A DNA stretch of 64,000 nt from Pseudonocardia sp. CNS-004 (lineage in GTDB: Bacteria > Actinomycetota > Actinomycetes > Mycobacteriales > Pseudonocardiaceae): assembly GCA_001942185.1 (NCBI GenBank), contig MKJV01000068.1, positions 1 through 64,000 on the forward strand, given 5' to 3'. How positions within the stretch are numbered: position 1 is the first letter of the stretch; each line of letters starts with the position of its first letter. The notes under the pieces were generated by a model. It worked only from the letters and a program-made list of their open reading frames with translations. It searched no databases and was not told where the DNA came from. This document shows positions 1 through 8,330 of this stretch, piece by piece. Made by a program: the position numbers and the translations under genes.

Positions 1-267
1 CACGTCGGCCCCGAAGCCGCACTCGGCGGCCCCATCGCCCTCATCCACGACGGCGACACCATCACCATCGACCTCGACCACGACACCCTCGACTGCGTCC
101 AGCTCGGCGACCCCGCCACCCTCCACGCGCGCACGGCCGCATGGCGAGATGCCGCGGCCGCGAACGACGGACAACACCCACTGGTGCGACCGGTGACCTC
201 ACGACTGCTGCGCCGCATGCGCGCCGCCGCCTCCACCGCCATCGAAGGCGCCGGCATGGCCACCTGA
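1..267 (+). CDS. Dihydroxy-acid/sugar-acid dehydratase (IlvD/Edd family), C-terminal part
   Basis: The window opens inside this gene; 88 codons remain, ending in TGA. The visible start, [19 protein letters not shown], is the conserved C-terminal motif of the IlvD/Edd family, the Fe-S dehydratases of branched-chain amino acid synthesis (ilvD) or of sugar-acid breakdown. The following DTITIDL strand is the usual beta-barrel element. The last ~40 residues are a less conserved, Arg/Ala-rich tail. The fragment cannot tell IlvD from a sugar-acid dehydratase, so no symbol is given. The next gene converges on it nine bases downstream. Confidence 0.75.
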   Translation, partial: HVGPEAALGGPIALIHDGDTITIDLDHDTLDCVQLGDPATLHARTAAWRDAAAANDGQHPLVRPVTSRLLRRMRAAASTAIEGAGMAT

Positions 268-275
268 CGGCGCCC

Positions 276-754
276 TCAACCGCCACCCGACCGCCCGGCG
301 CACACCAGACGGGCCTGCTGATCGAGCACGATGGTCGTTCCGTCCACGTGGCAGAGGCCGGTGATCGCGGCGCTCAGCGCGACGCGACCGAAGACCGTGG
401 CGGCGGGCTGGGCGTTGAGCTCGACGAGCAGCCGCGAGTACTCGCCGCTGACCAGCTCTCGTCCGCACGAGCCGGCCAGGTTCCGTCCGAGCTCGACCAC
501 GGGGATCTCGCGCATCATCGCGCTCGCGGTCGGACCGTCGAGGAAGCCGCCGCTGTCGACCCGCTGCACCATCGTCCGGATCGCTGTGACGATCGCGTCC
601 CCCGCCGACCTGCACGCCCGCTCCTGGGCGACGCGGGCCACGCGACCGGGTCTGCCGTGGCCGTGCCGGCGACGGCCTGGGAGCACCCGGCGGGCAGCAG
701 CGAGGCGAAGACGAGAACGATCGCGGTGACGACCCGCGGAACAGACACGCTCAA
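276..754 (-). pseudogene. Small lipoprotein, split by a frameshift
   Basis: Reading from 754 there is a textbook lipoprotein signal: MSVSV, a hydrophobic stretch, then the lipobox LLPAGC with the acylated Cys at about residue 24. The frame then turns into Arg/Ser-rich nonsense. A second frame, open from about 686 to 276, takes over with a coherent sequence (DAIVTAIRTMVQRVDSGGF...) containing two Cys. The switch lies at about 650-690 and is best explained by one indel in a GC-rich stretch. The product would be an exported, membrane-anchored protein of about 155 residues. I recognise no family. It could be a real pseudogene or a sequencing error. Confidence 0.5.
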
Positions 755-817
755 CGCTCGGAGGCCGGGACGTCGTCGTTAACGGTGGATTCGGCCGTCT
801 CCTTCGATACTGGGCGC

Positions 818-918
818 ATGGACGAGCGGGACAGAGCGATCATCCGCGAGCTGCAGCCGACGCCAGGCTGACCAACCGGCACCTGGCAGCGCGTGTCGAG
901 CTGGCACCGGCCAGATGA
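818..918 (+). pseudogene. Lrp/AsnC-family regulator, N-terminal HTH remnant
   Basis: ATG at 818 begins MDERDRAIIRELQ. After a one-base shift near 857 the text continues DARLTNRHLAARVELAPAR and stops. This is the opening of the Lrp/AsnC helix-turn-helix (usual form LDxxDRxILxxLQxDGRxSxxELAxRVGLS). The ~110-residue remainder, including the RAM ligand domain, is missing. In actinobacteria such regulators often sit beside a valine/leucine dehydrogenase gene, and a remnant of one follows directly, overlapping by ATGA. This looks like a deletion scar in an old regulator/dehydrogenase pair. Confidence 0.5.
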
Positions 919-1215
919 TCACAGTCAGCATCCACTCGACCCGACTCGGTCCGGCGTTGGGCGGATGCCGGATCACGAGCTACCGGTCCTGGCAGGACGG
1001 ATGCAACGACGCGGTGCGGCTGTCCGCGGCCATGACCGAGAAGGCGGCGCTCGCGGGCCTGCACCACGGGGGCGGCAAGACCGTCGTGGCTCTCGACGAG
1101 CACTTCGTACGACGGAGGTCGGCCGCCGACCGGGGAAGATCTGCTCGCCGACATCGGCGACGTGGTCGAGAGCTTCGGCGGCAACTACGTCACCGGTCCC
1201 GACACGCAGGTGTTG
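915..1215 (+). pseudogene. Glu/Leu/Phe/Val dehydrogenase, N-terminal remnant
   Basis: From ATG 915 the reading IHSTRLGPALGGCR ... MTEKAALAGLHHGGGKTVV is the substrate- and catalytic-lysine region of amino-acid dehydrogenases of the Leu/Val/Phe type (the K in GGGK is the catalytic lysine). After a frameshift near 1095-1110 it resumes as GEDLLADIGDVVESFGGNYVTGPDT, also family-typical, then stops making sense near 1210. The Rossmann NAD-binding half (about 200 residues) is missing. The first ~25 residues are also absent compared with full-length relatives. It cannot encode an active enzyme. Confidence 0.6.
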
Positions 1216-1394
1216 CGCTGGGCGCCGATGCCGGAGATGGCTGCCTCGAGGACGTCACCGGGCCGCAGCCACCGTTGCCAGACCCCACCGTTGCCCGCCG
1301 GGCTCCCCGAGACGACGATCTCGGCGACGTGGTCCCGGCAGTTCGCGCCCGCCTGCAGGATCTGGCGGGGTTCCACCGGCGCGAGCACCGTCAA
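1185..1394 (-). pseudogene. FAH-family hydrolase remnant with an internal deletion
   Basis: The reading LAPVEPRQILQAGANCRDHVAEIVV is the start of the fumarylacetoacetate-hydrolase fold domain. It jumps within about 15 residues to WLRPGDVLEAAISGIGAQRN, the C-terminal end of the same family (usually GDVVExExxGIGxLRN). Roughly 150 residues between the two, with the metal-binding Glu/Glu/Asp, are missing. It may begin upstream of 1394, as the same frame stays open to about 1450. Its 3' end abuts the 3' end of the dehydrogenase remnant on the other strand, so two decayed genes meet at about 1210. Confidence 0.5.
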
Positions 1395-1960
1395 CCCGGC
1401 CCGGCTTCCGTTGGCGCGCAGTCCCCGGCACCCGGGCTGCCTCCCGCCCCGGGCATCCGCGCGGCGAGGTCATGATCGCAGGTGTCGGTTGTCCATGGCT
1501 GCTGCGACGACCGTGAGCACCCGAAACTTCGGATCTTGCCCGCGGTGATCCCGAAACCTCGGATCATGCAGCCCTTCTCCGGCGGCGCGACCCGTCGACG
1601 GCGTGCCGGGACGAATCGGGGTGCGTGGCTCCTTCGAAACGGTCTTGATCGGCGAACGAGGGACCTGAGCTGCACCCCTGCAGCGCATGTCCCGATCCCG
1701 CCGATCACGAGGCTGAACACGCCTGCGACCGGCCCGATGATCACCGGCGAGGGGGTGGAGCGGGACCACCGCAAGGTGCGCGAGCACGCAGCAGGGGCGG
1801 TCTCGTCCGGAACAGGCCTGGGCCAGGTCGGGTACGGCCGCCCACCCAGCCAGAATTCGGTCGTTCTGCCAACTCGGCCATCCCGCCGACAGGGCAGGAT
1901 CATTGGGAACCCGGCCGACTGCGCGGGAGGCCGGGGCCAGGATGAGGCAGCGAGACGTAC
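1395..1960. other. Gene-free stretch between remnants
   Basis: I find no convincing coding sequence here on either strand. One minus-strand frame carries a hydrophobic run (about 1690-1750, VIIGPVAGVFSLVIGGIG) that could be a leftover membrane segment, but there is no start, Shine-Dalgarno or family match. The stretch holds a short direct repeat (1521-1565). Codon bias is weaker than in neighbouring genes, which fits degraded DNA. Confidence 0.4.
1521..1565. repeat. Two 15-bp direct repeats, 30-bp period
   Basis: CCCGAAACTTCGGAT at 1521-1535 recurs as CCCGAAACCTCGGAT at 1551-1565, with one mismatch and exactly 15 bases between. Each copy contains the near-palindrome CCGAAACTTCGG/CCGAAACCTCGG. 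It could be a pair of operator half-sites, or a scar at the end of a lost mobile element. No gene next to it decides. Confidence 0.4.
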
Positions 1961-2173
1961 GTGAGCGCCGTCGCGAGCGCCTGGCGTGCGGCTCACCCGA
2001 GCGGCACCTGCCAGGGCGGCTGCCTGGCCGAACTGTGGGGCCGCCACGGCCGCGACTTCCTCCCGCCGCTGCGGCCCGGCGACGTCGTCACGACCACCGT
2101 GGAGCTGCTCGGCGGAACCCGCAACCGGATCGTGCCCGGAGTGGCACCCCACGAGATCCGTCCCGGGCGGTAG
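1961..2173 (+). pseudogene. FAH-family hydrolase, C-terminal remnant
   Basis: The reading AELWGRHGRDFLPPLRPGDVV...LLGGTRNRIVPG resembles the last ~60 residues of FAH-superfamily hydrolases/hydratases, where a PGDxV...GxxRNxV pattern closes the fold. Nothing upstream in this frame belongs to the family, so about 200 residues are missing. It is the second FAH-type fragment within 800 bases and lies on the other strand from the first. Both lie just outside an intact FAH-family gene cluster (4109-4984), which suggests this flank once held a larger or duplicated catabolic cluster. Confidence 0.4.
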
Positions 2174-2186
2174 CGGTCTCCGTCCG

Positions 2187-3055
2187 CTACCCCGACGCCG
2201 CGCCGGCGGTGCGCCAGCCGAACTCCGGCTCGTAGCCGAGGACCCGGCGAGCCTTGTCGATCGACAGCATCGTCTCGTGCTCGCCGAGCTCCCGCGTGAC
2301 CGACACCCCGGGGTAGACCTCGGCGGCGAGGTCGGCGCTGTGCCGCGACATCACGGTGTCCGCGTTCGCGATCACGAACACGTCCACACCGGTCGCTGGT
2401 GCTCCAGGGCAAGCCGCACGGCCTGGGCACCGTCGCGGCCGTCGATGTAGGACCACAGGTTCCACCGCCGCAGCCCCGGTTCGGCGTCGAAGCCGGGGAA
2501 CCGCGCGTAGTCCTGCGGGTCCATGACGTTGGAGAACCGCAACCCGATCATCTTCAGGTCCGTCACCCACCGGCAGAAGTGCCCGGCCATCTCCTCCTCC
2601 AGGCTCTTGACCAGCGAGTAGGTGCTCTCCGGGCGCACCGGGTACCGCTCGTCGACCGGGATGTAGGGCGGCGGCACGTCGAACGGAAGGCCCAGCACAG
2701 TCTCGCTGGAGGCCCACACGACGTTGCGGACGCCCGCGGCGCGCGCGGCGGCGAAGACGTTGTACGTGGCGGTGATGTTGTTCGCGAACGTCGCGGCGTT
2801 GGTGGTGAGTCCCGGCGCGGGGACGGCGGCGAGGTGCACGACCGCGTCCACGCCGTCGTGCCGGTCGTCCACCGCGGTGAACGCCTCGATGACCTGGCCG
2901 TAGTCGGTCAGGTCGACCCGCACCGACACCGCGGCCACCGAGCCGGGGTCCGGCACCCGGTCGAGGGCGACCACGCGGTAGCCGCGGTCCTGCAGATGGC
3001 GTACGACGTGACGGCCGAGCTTGCCGCTGCTGCCCGTGACGGCGACGGTGGTCAT
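2187..3055 (-). CDS. NAD(P)-dependent epimerase/dehydratase (extended SDR)
   Basis: Begins MTTVAVTGSSGKLGRHVVRHL: the TGxxGxxG dinucleotide-binding loop at residues 7-14 on the first beta strand. VVHLAAVPAP (about residue 70) and YSLVKSLEEE (the YxxxK catalytic pair, about residue 145) are typical of the UDP-glucose-4-epimerase-like extended SDRs. One frameshift lies at about 2395-2402; after it the C-terminus resumes as DVFVIANADTVM and ends at 2187. Length about 288, normal for the family. It is the last gene of the minus-strand aromatic catabolic group, but 139 bases separate it from the dioxygenase. Substrate unknown. M at 3055 is chosen because it starts the Rossmann strand. Confidence 0.75.
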
Positions 3056-3133
3056 GGTTCCTCCGGTTCGTGCAACCTTGCTCGAGGGCATGACGGCCCT
3101 TCCGGACCAATGGTCGACGCCACGGATCGATCT

Positions 3134-3171
3134 GTCCAACAGATGGATTCGAAGATTGTCAGCAGTTGGAC
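3134..3171. promoter_or_regulatory. Candidate operator in front of the epimerase
   Basis: A perfect 7-bp inverted repeat, GTCCAAC (3134-3140) and GTTGGAC (3165-3171), lies in a locally AT-richer stretch between the dioxygenase stop and the epimerase start. Position and composition suit a regulator site, but nothing identifies the regulator. Confidence 0.25.
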
Positions 3172-3193
3172 TTCTGAATGTGCAGGCTCGGAG

Positions 3194-4107
3194 TCAGCGC
3201 GTCGGCGCGTGCTGGCCCGTCATCAGCGCGGCGAGGTCGTCCGGCTGCAGGAAGGACGGCGGCGGGGGCGGCCCCCAGTTGAACAGCCCTCGAACACCTC
3301 GGGCTCCCAGATCTCGTCCTCGGGGATGCAGTCCATGTCGGAGTAGTACTCGCTGAAGTTGCCCGCCGGGTCCTTGAGGTACCAGAAGAAGTTCGAGCCC
3401 GCGTGGTGGCGGCCCAGCCCCCACACGTGCCGTTCGGGGTCGGCCGCGAGCATCGCCGCCGCGCCACGCCCGACGTCGTCGATGTCGTCGACCTGCCAGG
3501 AGGTGTGGTGCAGGAAGTTCACCGGCGCCGCCAGCGCGAGCACGTTGTGGTGGTCCACCGAGCACCGCATGAACGCGCCCTTGTCGCCGATGTAGTCGCT
3601 GACCTTGAAGCCCAGCCCTTCGGTGAAGAACCCCATCGTCGCCTCGAGGTTGGTCGTGCCCACCACGCAGTGGCCCAGCTTCCGCGGCCGGATGGGGGTG
3701 CCGCGAAGGACGCCGGGCGCCCGGCCGAACCGCTCGACCCGCCCGGGCCCGTTGTACGGCGTCGCGGCGACCGGCTCCTGCGCGATGCGGGGCGCGACCT
3801 CCACCCGGGCGGTGAACCCGGAGACGGGTTCGACCGCGGTCAGCACGCCGTCGGCGACGCTGCGCGGCACCCCGAGCCGGTCCAGCCGGGAGGCGACGCG
3901 GGCGACGTCGTCGTGGTCGTCGGCGCCCACCCCGATCTCGACCAGCCGTCGGTGCGGGGCGTGCACCACCCGCAGCTGCTCGCCACCGTCGACCGTGGCG
4001 AAGGAACCCCCTCCGACGTGGGTGAGGCCGAACTCTGCGTAGTAGGCGACGGTGTCCGCGACGTTCGGGACGCCCATCGTGACGCGGGTGAGCCGGTGCA
4101 GACCCAT
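3194..4107 (-). CDS. Extradiol ring-cleavage (catechol 2,3-type) dioxygenase, VOC fold
   Basis: Cleaves a catechol-type ring meta to the hydroxyls using Fe(II) and O2. The protein has two VOC domains. The 2-His-1-carboxylate metal site is visible in the second: His146 (KLGHCVV), His201 (LHHTSWQ) and Glu253 (FSEYYSD), with the family run WGLGRHHAGSNFFWYLKDP before it. One frameshift near 3275-3290 restores a Pro-rich tail ending PTR at 3194, giving about 304 residues, normal for the type I family. It starts one base after the FAH-hydrolase stop, so translation is probably coupled. The upstream neighbours supply hydroxylation and the downstream hydrolytic step. The natural catechol is not deducible. 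Confidence 0.85.
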
Positions 4108-4108
4108 C

Positions 4109-4984
4109 TCAGGCCTCCTCCCCCGTGATGCCGGCCGAGTCGGCGACGAACCGCTGACGGATCTCGCCGATGCCCTCGATCCAGCTGACGAGCTCCTCGC
4201 CGGGCTGGAGGAACCGCTGCGGGGTGCGCCCGAGCCCCACCCCCGACGGGGTGCCGGTGAAGACGATGTCGCCGGGGTACAAGGTGATCGTCCGGGACAG
4301 CTCCGCCACCAGCCGGGCGACCGGGAAGATCAGGTCGCGGGTGCGGCCGTCCTGCACGGTCTCGCCGTCCACCGCGCACCCGAGGCCGACGTCGTCCCGG
4401 TCCGGGAGCGCGTCGGGGGTGACCAGCCACGGCCCGGTGGGCGCGAAGTTCGGGAAGGACTTGCCCAGGCTGAACTGGGGTGCCGGGCCCGCGAGCTGCG
4501 AGACCCGCTCGGAGATGTCCTGGCCGATCGTCACCCCGGCGACGTGGCCCCAGGCGTCGTCCGGGGACACCCCGGTGGCCGTCCGGCCGATCACGGCGAC
4601 CAGCTCGACCTCCCAGTCCACGGTGCCCCCGGCCGGGATCACGACCTCGGCGTCGGGACCGGTCAGCGCGGACCGGAACTTGGTGAACGTGGGCGGCAGC
4701 CGGTCGGGCGACTCGAAACCCGACTCGGCGGCGTGGGCGTGGTAGTTCAACCCGATCGCCACGATCTGGCGGGGAGCGGGCGACGGCGGGCCCAGCCGGG
4801 AGCGGGTGAACGCGACCTCCGGCCCCGCCGGTGCCCGGTCCGCCCATGCCCGGAACGCGTCCCAGTTCTCGTAGATCGACGCCGGGTCGGGGCCGAACTT
4901 GCCCTCCGACGCCTGCTCGACGTCGATACCCGCGGCGTCGGTGGTCAGCAGGACCGCGCGCCCGTCGACGTTGGCCAGCCTCAT
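4109..4984 (-). CDS. FAH-family hydrolase/hydratase (fumarylacetoacetase-like)
   Basis: Intact, 291 residues. The FAH fold is marked by IVAIGLNYHAHAAESGF (residues 74-90), the acidic metal ligands in DWEVELVAVIG (Glu125, Glu127) and GQDISER (Asp156), and the closing FTGTPSGVGLG. Members split C-C bonds of acyl-pyruvates or hydrate/decarboxylate 2-keto-dienoates after meta-cleavage. Between a dioxygenase and a hydroxylase gene, the likely substrate is the ring-fission product or its tautomer. An N-terminal domain of about 70 residues precedes the catalytic fold, as in many actinobacterial relatives. The gene begins 33 bases after the hydroxylase stop. Confidence 0.88.
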   Translation of the reverse strand: MRLANVDGRAVLLTTDAAGIDVEQASEGKFGPDPASIYENWDAFRAWADRAPAGPEVAFTRSRLGPPSPAPRQIVAIGLNYHAHAAESGFESPDRLPPTFTKFRSALTGPDAEVVIPAGGTVDWEVELVAVIGRTATGVSPDDAWGHVAGVTIGQDISERVSQLAGPAPQFSLGKSFPNFAPTGPWLVTPDALPDRDDVGLGCAVDGETVQDGRTRDLIFPVARLVAELSRTITLYPGDIVFTGTPSGVGLGRTPQRFLQPGEELVSWIEGIGEIRQRFVADSAGITGEEA

Positions 4985-5017
4985 CGTCGTGTTCCTCCTC
5001 GTGGTGCGCCGGCGTGC

Positions 5018-6664
5018 TCAGCCGGCGGCGGTCTCGGCATAGGCGGTGCCGCGGACGGGGGTGCCGCGGACGGGGGTGGTGGCGCCGAGGTCGGCGTGCA
5101 GCCGCTCGACCAGTACGCCCACCCGCCGTGGGTCCTCGACGGCGCCGTAGGCGTAGAAGTCGGGCCGCACGAGCACGACGCTCGCACCGGCGGCGGCGAA
5201 CCAGTCGCGGGCCCGCCCGTCGTGGGCGACGAGCCGCCGCGTCCGCTGCGCAGGTCGCACCTGCGCGACCTGCTGCTCGTCCACCAGCACCAGCGACCGG
5301 ACGCCGAGCACGTCGAGCACGTCGAGCTGCTCACCGGTGAGCTCGGCCGCCGGGTCGACACCGAGTCCGATGAGCGTGAAGCCCGGACCGGTGCCGGTGT
5401 CGACGAGGTCGTCGAGCAGACCGGACGCGTCGCCGTCGCTCACCCGGAACTGCGGGGTGAGCTGCCCCTGTACGGCCTCGGGGGTGAGCGTCGTGTCCCA
5501 GGCGCCGGGCCCGAGCCGCTCGGGGGGCATCGGTGGCAGCGCCAGGCGCGGGTCGCCGCCCGTGGCACGCATCCGCCTGTCGCGCTCGCGGGCCTCGTCC
5601 TCGTCGAGGACGCAGATGGTGCGCCCCAGCGCCACCGACATCGAGATGGCGTGCTGCAGGTGTTCACGGCGCTCGCTGGTGTAGCTGTCGAGCAGCTCGG
5701 GCGCGCAGGCGCCGCGGAGCACCCGGTCGAGCTTCCACGCCAGGTTGGCGGCGTCGCGCAGCCCCGAGCACATCCCCTGACCGGCGAACGGCGGCATCAG
5801 GTGGGCCGCGTCCCCGGCCAGCAGCAACCGGCCCCGGTTCCAGCTGTCCGCCCACCGGGCCTGGAACGTGTACACCGCGTGCCGCTCGAGGGTGGTGTTG
5901 TCCGGGTTGCGTCCCCAGGCCGCCAACATCCGCCAGGCCGTGTCGAGGGAGTCGAGCTCGGCGCGGTCCTCCCCGGGCAGGCGCATGAACTCCCACCGGC
6001 GACGGCCCGGGCCTCCGGAGACGATCGTGGTGGGGCGCACGGGGTCGCACAGCTGCCAGTTCATCGGCGACCAGTCGCGCTCGTCGTGGGGCAGCACGTC
6101 GACGATCAGCCAGTCGAAGTCGAAGCCGAGGTCGGTGAGGTCGGTGTCCAGGTGCCGGCGCACGAAGCTGTTGGCCCCGTCGCACCCCACCACGTACCGG
6201 GCACGCAGGCGCTCCGACGTGCCGCCTGCGACGCTCACCTCCACCTCCCCGTCGCGCTCGGCGAGCCCGACCACCTCCAGCCCACGGGAGAGGCGGACGT
6301 TCGGCAGTTCCTCGACCGACTCGGCGAGGACGGCCTCCAGGGCGGGCTGGGAGAAGAAGTTCGCCACCGGCCAACCACAGGCGCCGTCCTGCGACCAGTC
6401 GATCCGCAGGAGCGTGTCGCCGTCGCGGTTGCGCCACTCGTAGAAGTCCGGCACCCGCTCCGATACCGCCCGGACGCGGTCACCCAGCCCCGCGGACTGC
6501 AGCAGCCTGCCGATCTCGTGGTCGAAGTGCACCGCCCGCGGCAACGGGTACGGCTCGGGCCACCGCTCCACCACGTGCACGTCGTGGCCCGCGAGCCCGA
6601 GCAGCCGGGCGGTGAGCAGGCCGACGGGGCCGGCCCCGACCACGATCACGTCGTGGATGTCCAT
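5018..6664 (-). CDS. FAD-dependent aromatic hydroxylase (MhpA-like)
   Basis: Intact, 548 residues, in the p-hydroxybenzoate-hydroxylase superfamily and the MhpA branch (3-(3-hydroxyphenyl)propionate hydroxylase type). The FAD-binding loop is VVGAGPVG at residues 8-15. The second FAD motif, GDAAHLMPPFAGQG, is at residues 284-297 and the ribityl-contacting DGANS at about 162. A C-terminal thioredoxin-like domain follows after about residue 400, as in MhpA. It uses NAD(P)H and O2 to add an ortho hydroxyl to a phenol, giving the catechol for the dioxygenase two genes on. First gene of the minus-strand operon. The exact aromatic acid is unknown, so no symbol is given. Confidence 0.88.
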   Translation of the reverse strand: MDIHDVIVVGAGPVGLLTARLLGLAGHDVHVVERWPEPYPLPRAVHFDHEIGRLLQSAGLGDRVRAVSERVPDFYEWRNRDGDTLLRIDWSQDGACGWPVANFFSQPALEAVLAESVEELPNVRLSRGLEVVGLAERDGEVEVSVAGGTSERLRARYVVGCDGANSFVRRHLDTDLTDLGFDFDWLIVDVLPHDERDWSPMNWQLCDPVRPTTIVSGGPGRRRWEFMRLPGEDRAELDSLDTAWRMLAAWGRNPDNTTLERHAVYTFQARWADSWNRGRLLLAGDAAHLMPPFAGQGMCSGLRDAANLAWKLDRVLRGACAPELLDSYTSERREHLQHAISMSVALGRTICVLDEDEARERDRRMRATGGDPRLALPPMPPERLGPGAWDTTLTPEAVQGQLTPQFRVSDGDASGLLDDLVDTGTGPGFTLIGLGVDPAAELTGEQLDVLDVLGVRSLVLVDEQQVAQVRPAQRTRRLVAHDGRARDWFAAAGASVVLVRPDFYAYGAVEDPRRVGVLVERLHADLGATTPVRGTPVRGTAYAETAAG

Positions 6665-6689
6665 GCGCTGCTCCTCTTCGAGCCCAGCT

Positions 6690-6710
6690 ATCGATCATTA
6701 TTAATTCGAT
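6690..6710. promoter_or_regulatory. Divergent promoter region with inverted repeat (candidate GntR operator)
   Basis: The 92-base gap between the hydroxylase operon and the GntR gene contains the only AT-rich patch nearby. Arms ATCGA (6690-6694) and TCGAT (6706-6710) flank an 11-base core containing ATTAAT. On the minus strand TTGCAT and GATAGC, 16 bases apart, form a weak -35/-10 pair for the operon that would overlap this repeat. A GntR protein bound here could control both directions. Confidence 0.4.
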
Positions 6711-6756
6711 GCAATACTGGGGGCAGCATCGGACAACGTCAAGAGCAGGAGGCCCC

Positions 6757-7477
6757 ATGACGGACCCGGCCGGTGTCCGGGTGGCCGTGCCCGGCAGCCA
6801 CATCGGGAGCCGGGCGGAGTACGCCGCCCGCATCCTGGAACGGCTCGCCGAGGAGGCCGAGCCGGGCGAACGCCTCGGCACGAAGGTCGACCTCCGCGCG
6901 CGCTGCGACGTCTCGGTGGGCACGTTCAACGAGGCGGTGAAGCTGGCGCAGAGCCGCGGCTGCATCGTGTCGCGCTCCGGACCGGGCGGGGGCATCTTCG
7001 CCGCCGAACGCTCCCCGATCGTGCGGCTCGGCAACTCGGTGCTCGCCCTCGACGGCCACGCCACCTCGGTGGCCGACGCCGTGCGGATGCGCGACGCCCT
7101 CGACCCGCTGCTCGTCGAGGACGCGCTCTGGCACTCCTCCGCCGTCGACATCCGCGAGATGCGCAGCTGCCTCGACGACATGGCCGCCGCCCGCGACGCG
7201 CGACCCGGTCGCGTTCGTGCGGGCCAACTGGGCGCTGCACCGGCGGATCGCCGAGGTCAGCCCCAGTGCCATCCTGCGCTCGGTCTACATCAGCCTGCTC
7301 GAGCTGATCGACACCCACACCCGCGGCGTCGGCGGCACCGAGACCGCACCGCTGCCGGACTACGTCGCCGCGCGGTACCTCCTGCACGAGCACCTCGTCG
7401 ACGCCATCGAACGGCGCGAGCACGTGGAGGCGCAGCGACTGATCCAGCAGCACAACAACACCGAGGCCGCCCGCTGA
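6757..7477 (+). CDS. GntR-family regulator (FadR/FCD subfamily)
   Basis: Start ATG 6757 is preceded by AGGAGG. The N-terminus (residues 15-75) is the GntR winged helix (AARILERLAEEAEPGERLGTK... VSVGTFNEAVKLAQSRG). The C-terminal part (AVRMRDALDPLLVEDALWHS... RANWALHRRIAEVSP... HEHLVDAIERRE) is an all-helical FCD ligand domain. A single-base shift near 7198-7205 separates the two conserved halves; corrected length is about 240 residues, normal. It is divergent from the aromatic operon and probably represses it until an aromatic intermediate binds. Confidence 0.75.
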
Positions 7478-7570
7478 CCACGGCGCACGGTCATGCGCGG
7501 CGAGGAGTGGCCTGCCGGCCGAGCTCCGCCGAGATCGCGCCGGTCGTGGCGTGCAGCTCGTCGGCGCGAG

Positions 7571-7648
7571 TGGCCGGCGGCGCCGATCAGCGAGGCCGAT
7601 CGAGGCAAGATCGCCCACTGGAACGCGGAGCGCCTGCTCCACCTCTGA
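7571..7648 (+). pseudogene. Amidohydrolase, C-terminal remnant
   Basis: Only the end is readable: ISEADRGKIAHWNAERLLHL followed by TGA. That is the standard closing helix of amidohydrolase-2 / metal-dependent decarboxylase proteins (xxADRxxIxxxNAxRLL). Such enzymes commonly belong to meta-cleavage pathways, which fits the cluster next to it. Upstream sequence to 7478 shows no further homology. It is a truncated leftover. Confidence 0.45.
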
Positions 7649-7726
7649 CGCCCGCCGCGGATGGGCGCACGGTGCCACCACCGGCCCGCCGGTCGAGAAG
7701 TCGCGTCGGCGGCGGCGGGCCGGGAC

Positions 7727-8330
7727 TCATCGGGACTCGACGCGTCCGAGCGGTTCGGGGTCGGCGGTCAGCGCCCTGACGGCGTCGGGCCACGCCCGGT
7801 CGTCGCGACCGACGGTCGTGCGCAGGTAGGCCCAGGTCAGCTGCTGCAGCATGCCGAGCCGGGCCGGGCTCTCGTCGGTGGTCTCGGCAGCCTCGTAGCC
7901 GGGGATCCCGCCGAGGGAGTGCTCGCCGCCGAAGACGGTCAGCAGGTGGTCGGCGCCGGGGCTGAGCCGGTACGGGTCCTCCGACCAGTCGGGGCCGCGC
8001 ACGGTCAGCACGGACCGGTCCTGGTCCCCGGCCACGACCAGGGCCGGCCGGGACATGGCGCTGAAGTCCGCATTGAGGTACGGCAGGTTCTCGCGGGCGA
8101 AGTCCGTCAGGTCCTCGCCGCCGGTGCCGGCCGTGGCCAGGAGGACACCGCCCAGCACGCGCGGGTCGGACATGTCCTCGCCGGATCCGGCGGGTGGCCC
8201 GACCCGCAGGCCGAGCAGGATGCCGGTCGTCTGTCCGCCGAACGAGTGGCCGGCGGCGACGATGCTGTCGCGGTCCACCCGCACGGACATGACCCGGATC
8301 GCCGCAACGACGCCGGCGCGACGAGCCCAG
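7727..8330 (-). pseudogene. Alpha/beta hydrolase lacking its N-terminal third
   Basis: The reading RVDRDSIVAAGHSFGGQTTGILLG... VVAGDQDRSVL... GADHLLTVFGGEHSLGG is the core and C-terminus of an alpha/beta hydrolase: nucleophile elbow GHSFGG, acid in GDQDR, and catalytic His in GGEHSLGG. The first ~100 residues, with the oxyanion HG motif, are absent. The upstream end runs into the antisense of a TetR gene's DNA-binding region at about 8290-8340, so the two genes are fused tail over head. This looks like a deletion or recombination junction. The frame is otherwise open. Confidence 0.55.

Noticed and set aside
1861..1890. tRNA-like 5' sequence on the minus strand (GGGATGGCCGAGTTGGCAGA)
   Set aside because: It resembles the acceptor/D-arm start of a Leu or Ser tRNA, but no anticodon arm, T-arm or matching acceptor strand follows.
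4052..6760. A 902-codon open frame on the plus strand
   Set aside because: It is antisense to the dioxygenase, FAH-hydrolase and hydroxylase genes. Long antisense frames arise from the G/C third-position bias; it has no family content or ribosome site.
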